A stretch of DNA of 64,000 nt from Alopecurus myosuroides. Lineage: Eukaryota; Streptophyta; Magnoliopsida; Poales; Poaceae. Below are positions 60,801-64,000 of the stretch, one piece after another. Numbering within the stretch: position 1 is the first letter of the stretch; every line of letters starts with the position of its first letter. The position numbers and the translations under genes were made by a program. Where the stretch lies: assembly GCA_028641055.1 (NCBI GenBank), contig CM054063.1:42169304-42233303 (forward strand), read 5' to 3'. The notes under the pieces are model-generated. The model worked only from the letters and a program-made list of their open reading frames with translations. It had not been told where the DNA came from and did no database searches.

Positions 60801-61392
60801 TCGCCTTCATCTGCAGAACATCGAGGGCCACTCTCAGGCGGGACTCTCCCGGACCGCAGCCTGGATACAACGGTGTCTTCGAGTCTATCTCTAGTTGCGC
60901 CAGCTTCGATTGCTCTCTAGCAGCAGATATCGAGTTAGTCGTCTTTCTCAAAAGAAGTTCTTTCAGATGAGGGTCACGCACAACTTCCGTTAGGGGTGTC
61001 CCTGTGTCCTCGTGATCTTCTTCCACGTCTTGTTCAACATCTTCTCCATGATCATGTGCTGGGTCATGAGGCTGATCTTGGTCCTGCTGTAGTTGGTCCT
61101 GCTGTAGTTCTATTCGATCGTTGCTATTGTCCTGTTGCACATCATTTCCTACCGCCGCCGCCCCATGGACTTCATCATCTTCATCATCACTTACCCACTG
61201 ACTGTTATACCCATCCATGAAACCATACCTTAGGAGGTGACTGAGCAAGTCTCCGGTAAAGGGATTGAGCAAGCCCCCTAGTTTGCACTTTCGACATGGA
61301 CATCGTATCTCCTTGCGGCAATTTTGTAACATGTCTTCTGTCGCGTGTCTCAAGTAACTATTCACGACACGTTCACTCTTAACGACCACCAT
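57880..61392 (-). CDS. CACTA transposase TNP2 (Transposase_21 family), intact
   Basis: A single uninterrupted frame of 1170 codons from ATG 61392, a full length for this family. Residues ~20-70 form the transposase-associated zinc module (IRCPCRKCK.., SHLLRYGFMDGY). About 240-275 holds a Cys cluster (CPFDLP.., CINDCYIY, CPVC). The Tnp2 catalytic region spans ~340-610, with STDGLNPFGNQSSTHSTWPV (candidate catalytic Asp at 361), a Cys/His patch CHGHNGCVRC, and HCLDLMHITKNV (candidate Asp at 583). A DUF4218-like block follows (~770-840, FFDICVHLLVHIVDDI, FERMNGVIKGYVRNRARP) and a DUF4216-like block (~995-1035). The end is acidic then basic. The enzyme cuts and joins element ends in the nucleus. 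A 3' splice-like site (CTCTCGTGCAG) lies 8 bp before the ATG, so a leader intron is likely. It has no stop or shift, unlike its neighbours. Confidence 0.93.
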   Translation of the reverse strand: MVVVKSERVVNSYLRHATEDMLQNCRKEIRCPCRKCKLGGLLNPFTGDLLSHLLRYGFMDGYNSQWVSDDEDDEVHGAAAVGNDVQQDNSNDRIELQQDQLQQDQDQPHDPAHDHGEDVEQDVEEDHEDTGTPLTEVVRDPHLKELLLRKTTNSISAAREQSKLAQLEIDSKTPLYPGCGPGESRLRVALDVLQMKARYKWSDISVDASLQYWHDVLPEGNTCPKSCDEAKKVVCPFDLPHEKYHVCINDCYIYRKEDANKTICPVCSAARYKKGKKKAPRKVVWYFPLIPRLQRYFADRKEAELMRWHAKRRNKVLKDPNRSEKVILTHPSDASQWKAIDCEYPTFGAEARNIRLGVSTDGLNPFGNQSSTHSTWPVFVWMYNIPPWLCMKRKYIHMSMLIQGPKQPGNDINLYLKLLKDELETLWAEEGVNTWDAFGEQYFPMRAVLLCTVHDLLGYGYVAGQVCHGHNGCVRCMDDPTFMQLPKDPGSSKTVFVGHRRWLPNKDPWRRRGDLFNGEDELRGPPRKRCGEEIYNLLNDWKECPEPGKKQKAPKPLLDVWKTRSVFWDLPYWPFLDTPHCLDLMHITKNVFESLFGTLLNMPERTKDGVKARNDLKYFGIRVDLQGGRPDDDDGDQSCDEETDGRKAKRVKRNDYYCPPSCFTLSPDEITKLMMCLLGVKVPSGYSGLISRFLDAQKQKFSGMKSHDCYVMMMQILPVAIRGIMDKHVRETLFGLCNFFDVISRKSITGKQISRLQEEIVVILCELEMYFPPSFFDICVHLLVHIVDDIIHLGPLFLHNMMPFERMNGVIKGYVRNRARPDGSIVQGFLTEECISFCTNHMDVEDPVGLPRNKHIGKLDGVGHKNGRREVHVDRACRRTDFNRANLVALQHIDMVDTWVEKHKSSIMKKYSEQGKRRTEGEIIREHNSTFLRWFKDVIVANPPPRDCAKNKLLYALAHGPAPNLATFQAYDINGFTFYTEEKDKTSDYQNSGVTMESYTGDKKLRYYGRIEEIWELNYSGEKVPMFRVRWARMSTVRKEDQYFTTMVIPEAGTSSSANVTAQNEPWVLAKHVSQCFFITDPARPSRVVVRRGKRNILGMDGVVDEDEFDTFGDPNIDDDQEDDDDSHEPYTTRRSRTTLPRHGLPFIRRSHNVGLNYATATKKGKKIKH

Positions 61393-61466
61393 TATATGTC
61401 GCCTGCACGAGAGCGCGCGCCGATATAATTAATATTAGAACCAAACATAATATATATATATATTTC

Positions 61467-61585
61467 GATATTCACGGAAAAAAATCGGCATGACCTTCCT
61501 ACAAATTGGAGGTTAGAGGAGTGCCAAACTTTGCCGAGACGGAAATGAATCAACATTTCGGCAAAGTGGCAACTCATTTTCATAT
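61467..61585 (-). promoter_or_regulatory. Shared upstream module, copy 1 at TNP2
   Basis: ATTCACGG.., TCGGCATGACCTTCCTACAA, then the stem TTTGCCGAGACGG..CATTTCGGCAAA. It starts about 75 bp upstream of the TNP2 ATG. Confidence 0.7.
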
Positions 61586-61606
61586 CAAAAATTTCACTTC
61601 ATGTCG

Positions 61607-61710
61607 TATTCACGAAAAAATTCGGCATGACCTTCCTACAAATAGGAGGTTATTAGGGAGTGCCAAACTATGCCGAGACGGAAATGAATCAACATTCCGG
61701 CGATAGTTGG
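61607..61710 (-). promoter_or_regulatory. Shared upstream module, copy 2 at TNP2
   Basis: Tandem partner of 61467-61585 (TTCGGCATGACCTTCCTACA, then CCGAGACGGAAATGAATCAA). The right half of its stem is altered (GGCGATAG). Confidence 0.7.
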
Positions 61711-62013
61711 CTACTCAATTTCATTCCACAACAAATTGCGCACACATGCATTTATCGTCTCCATCACACGACCATTGTTGAATCCGGTGAAATTTCACAC
61801 ATATTGCATATCGCGTGTATCCGGACAAAATTTATATACAAACTCATTTAATTATATATTATCATTCATCACACCTCAAATGAATAGATGGCCACACGAT
61901 GATATCCGGAGAAATTTGGAGCTTTGGAGAGAAAGGGGTTAATTCTAGATCTAGATGGCTAGGGAGGGAAAATTTGGGGTAGAAATGATGTTAGGAGGGA
62001 GATAAACATATAT
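61711..62013. other. Upstream flank of TNP2, no gene
   Basis: AT-rich up to the next CACTA terminus. It may be the remaining TNP2 promoter; no other signal was seen. Confidence 0.35.
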
Positions 62014-62029
62014 CACTACTAGGAAAATG

Positions 62030-62480
62030 GGCATCAGTGGCGCACTATTTTGGGAATCAGTGGCGCACCATGGTGCGCCACTACTATTGCGCCACTGATT
62101 CCCTGGAGAATCAGTGGCGCACCACTTGGTGCGCCACTGATTCTCCAGGGAATCAGTGGCGCACCAAAGTCATGCGCCACTGATTCCTCAATGGTGCGCC
62201 ACTGATTCTCTGTGGAATCAGTGGCGCATGACTTTGGTGCGCCACTGATTCTCCAGAGTATGCATGCACTTTAGGGAATCAGTGGCTCACCAGACTGATG
62301 CGCCACTGATGCTCTGTGCCACTGATTCCTTTTTGATGCGCCACTGATTCTCCAAAGTATGCATGCACTTTAGGGAATCAGTGGCTCACCAGACTGATGC
62401 GCCACTGATGCTCTGTGCCACTGATTCCTTTCTGATGCGCCACTGATTCCTTTGGGGGTACGCCACTGATTCTTGCATAC
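62030..62480. repeat. Subterminal repeats of the second CACTA
   Basis: About 20 copies of TCAGTGGCGCACC or GGTGCGCCACTGATTC in both orientations. A long inverted pair is at 62152-62190 and 62215-62255. A ~98-bp tandem duplication is marked by GTATGCATGCACTTTAGGGA at about 62257 and 62355. Confidence 0.9.
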
Positions 62481-62766
62481 GTTTACACAGTTTTGTTTGC
62501 ACACGTATTTATACGGGTATCTATACATGTATTTATACAGGTTATACAATTCAGATAGCAGATTGTAAAGTAGTATAAATAGACAAAGATGATCATTGTC
62601 ACAATCTAGTTCATCATCTCACTCATAGCTAAAACCCAAAATAGTGACAAGTTTGGAAATATTACAAGTTCATCAACACATAATCTAGCTAGCTAGTAGC
62701 AAGTCGTCCATCACAAGTTCGACGATCTCATCACATTACACAATAAGTAGGTGATAGTCACCTATA
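62481..62766. other. Spacer / 3'-UTR of the second CACTA gene
   Basis: AT-rich; CACGTATTTATACGGGTATC-type short repeats at 62490-62530. No frame. Confidence 0.4.
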
Positions 62767-62886
62767 CTACCAACAAAAGAAATAGATCAGAAGCACGATC
62801 ACGGCGGCAAGCAAGACAGCAAAGGTCTTCATCCGGTTCATGTTCCTCTGATCCTGTTCCTCTAGCAAGTGGTTCATCCACCGAGC
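62767..62886 (-). CDS. Short terminal exon with C-terminal membrane helix
   Basis: After a 3' splice site (CACTGTGGTAG, rc 62887-62897) the minus strand reads WMNHLLEEQDQRNMNRMKTF and then AVLLAAVIVLLIYFFCW followed by a stop at 62767. That is a polar helix plus an ~18-residue hydrophobic segment ending the protein, the layout of a tail-anchored or C-terminally anchored membrane protein. Being close to the 3' terminus of a CACTA, it is probably the last exon of that element's gene. I do not know the family. Two other frames across it are also open, so the frame choice rests on the splice site and on protein texture. Confidence 0.45.
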   Translation of the reverse strand, partial: ARWMNHLLEEQDQRNMNRMKTFAVLLAAVIVLLIYFFCW

Positions 62887-63183
62887 CTACCACAGTGATT
62901 GACAACAATTGTTGGTATTGCACATTTATCACCGTGCAAGGGGACATGTAGTCTCCAACCTGCAATATAACAGAACAGTCCATCAGTGTTCTTATACTCT
63001 GGCATGAGGAAAGACAAGTTATCTTGAAACAACTTGGGAGAAAAATCATGCTTTCTCAATATGGTCACTAGCTTAATTCACCCGATGCTTTCTCAACCTG
63101 CAATATAACAAAACAAAACAGGGACAGAAGAATCGATCTCATCAATCGTCGCCTCCTAGATTCACCCGATGTAACCCATCTAC

Positions 63184-63265
63184 CTGGAGGACGGCAGCAA
63201 TGGCTTGGATCACCGCCATGTACTCCGATGATTGTATCTGCATTGTTTCACTTGCTCAATGCAAC
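63184..63265 (-). CDS. Possible exon upstream of the membrane-tail exon
   Basis: The minus strand reads ETMQIQSSEYMAVIQAIAAV followed by LQ and a donor CTCCAG|GTAGAT. Two TTATATTGCAG acceptor-like sites lie between it and 62886, so further small exons may exist. A 29-bp part (GGCAGCAATGGCTTGGATCA..) is duplicated about 98 bp to the right. Confidence 0.3.
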
Positions 63266-64000
63266 TTGACATGCTGCCACCGTGGATCGTGGCAGCAATG
63301 GCTTGGATCACCGCCATGTCAGGTTGCGCACCGCCTGACAGCGGCGACCGGCTATCCCGTCGTCAAGTTTGCTTAGCCGTCGGCCAGCTATCACACTAAT
63401 ATCTTGGTGATCTCAGATAAGGAACATGATCCCTTATTTGAAGTCAGACCATATGCTGCTTTTGATTGGAAAATACCAAATATTAGATTATTGGCCAACA
63501 TCCGGCAGCTACAGCCAAGAAAATACAAAAGAGGAATGATCAAAACTGATCATACTCAGGAGACAGATCGACGTGGAGAATGGCACAAGGGTAATCGAGA
63601 GGCCGCATAACCCATAACCTACCAAACTAATTTCCAAGAATATACGTAAATTTGTATGATTCTCTACCAAACTACCAGACCCATATAAAAGCATGCCATG
63701 AACTGCATATATAAAAGCTACAGAAGTAATTCAGTAAGAGTAAATCAACAACAAAACCATACATGATTGTCGATAACAAAAGGCCTTTGAGAGAAGAAAT
63801 TGACAGTTGGAGGAAGAGTAGGATCAAAATAAAGTAGCTAAGTTGTTGACCACTATCTAGATTTAACCAGCATGTATCAAATATGACATCTTAATTTAAC
63901 CACTATCTAGATTGAACATGACATAACTAACCCCAAGAAAACAATTAAGAAAAAACAAAGTGCATAGTATCAGCTTAAATAAGTTCCCAAAATCAGTTGG
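63266..64000. other. Interior of second CACTA, no supported gene
   Basis: AT-rich. A 68-codon frame at 63404-63610 (+) has no recognised motif and opposes the presumed gene direction. Confidence 0.35.

Larger units (their letters stand above)
50461..61800 (-). mobile_element. CACTA element(s) with TNPA/Ulp1-like gene and TNP2 transposase
   Basis: Contains a TACCGCTGGCGAAC subterminal cluster on the left (50465-50690), minus-strand genes with the TNPA-like/DUF8039/Ulp1-like exons (51251-54772), a GC-rich leader and hairpin built of the same motif (57000-57556), and the TNP2 gene (57880-61392). Gene content and shared orientation fit one autonomous CACTA. However, the motif-bearing hairpin in the middle suggests the element's 5' end may lie at ~57560, which would make TNP2 part of a neighbouring element. 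No CACTA terminus is visible at 50461 or near 61800, so borders are approximate. Confidence 0.6.
62014..64000 (-). mobile_element. Second CACTA element, left end, running out of the window
   Basis: CACTACTAGGAAAA at 62014 is a common Triticeae CACTA terminus (Caspar-like). It is followed by dense AATCAGTGGCGCACC subterminal repeats. The gene signs to its right lie on the minus strand, so this would be the element's 3' end. The other terminus lies beyond 64000. Confidence 0.75.

Noticed and set aside
61392..62013. 62014 as the right (5') end of the TNP2-bearing element
   Set aside because: CACTACTAGGAAAA there points rightward, so it opens a new element; a right end would read as the inverse (..CCTAGTAGTG).

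Overview
The window looks like intergenic, transposon-packed DNA of a grass, most likely a Triticeae species (wheat, Aegilops, barley or rye). The evidence is nested CACTA DNA transposons (termini CACTACAAGAAAT and CACTACTAGGAAAA), an intact Ty3/gypsy chromovirus-type LTR retrotransposon with an initiator-tRNA-Met primer site, and captured grass gene pieces. I see no intact ordinary single-copy gene. The only long, fully open gene is a CACTA transposase of 1170 codons.

Layout. 1-5987: old intergenic DNA with a broken LINE-type RNase H fragment, a 5S-rRNA-like stretch, GC-rich decayed coding remnants and a tandem pair of cysteine-rich-peptide (ESF1/MEG-like) exons. 5988-6450: a CACTA terminus with perfect TTTGCCGTGTGC palindromes. 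From there to 50460 runs one long array of a ~357-bp monomer, about 20 kb without its insertions. It is organised into higher-order blocks with GC-rich inserts, AT-rich spacers and the same palindromes. Two later elements split it. The first is an 8740-bp CACTA (11263-20002, 3-bp duplication GCG) that carries pieces of polyubiquitin, ribosomal protein eL30 and an unidentified GC-rich exon, plus its own ~673-bp tandem repeats. The second is a 14529-bp LTR retrotransposon (34272-48800, 5-bp duplication GGGCC) with 4.3-kb LTRs, a gag-pol broken by stops and frameshifts, and an extra intact ORF upstream of gag.

50461-61800 holds CACTA genes, all on the minus strand: a TNPA-like/DUF8039/Ulp1-like multi-exon gene (51251-54772), a GC-rich leader with a 56-bp-arm hairpin (57000-57556), and the TNP2 transposase (57880-61392). 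A conserved ~100-bp module sits just upstream of both genes. From 62014 a further CACTA element starts and leaves the window; its gene appears to end in a short exon with a C-terminal membrane helix.

The elements form a nested chronology: array first, then the Pack-CACTA and the LTR element. The transposase is a candidate trans-acting source for CACTA movement, and the captured host fragments show the gene-shuffling side of the same process.
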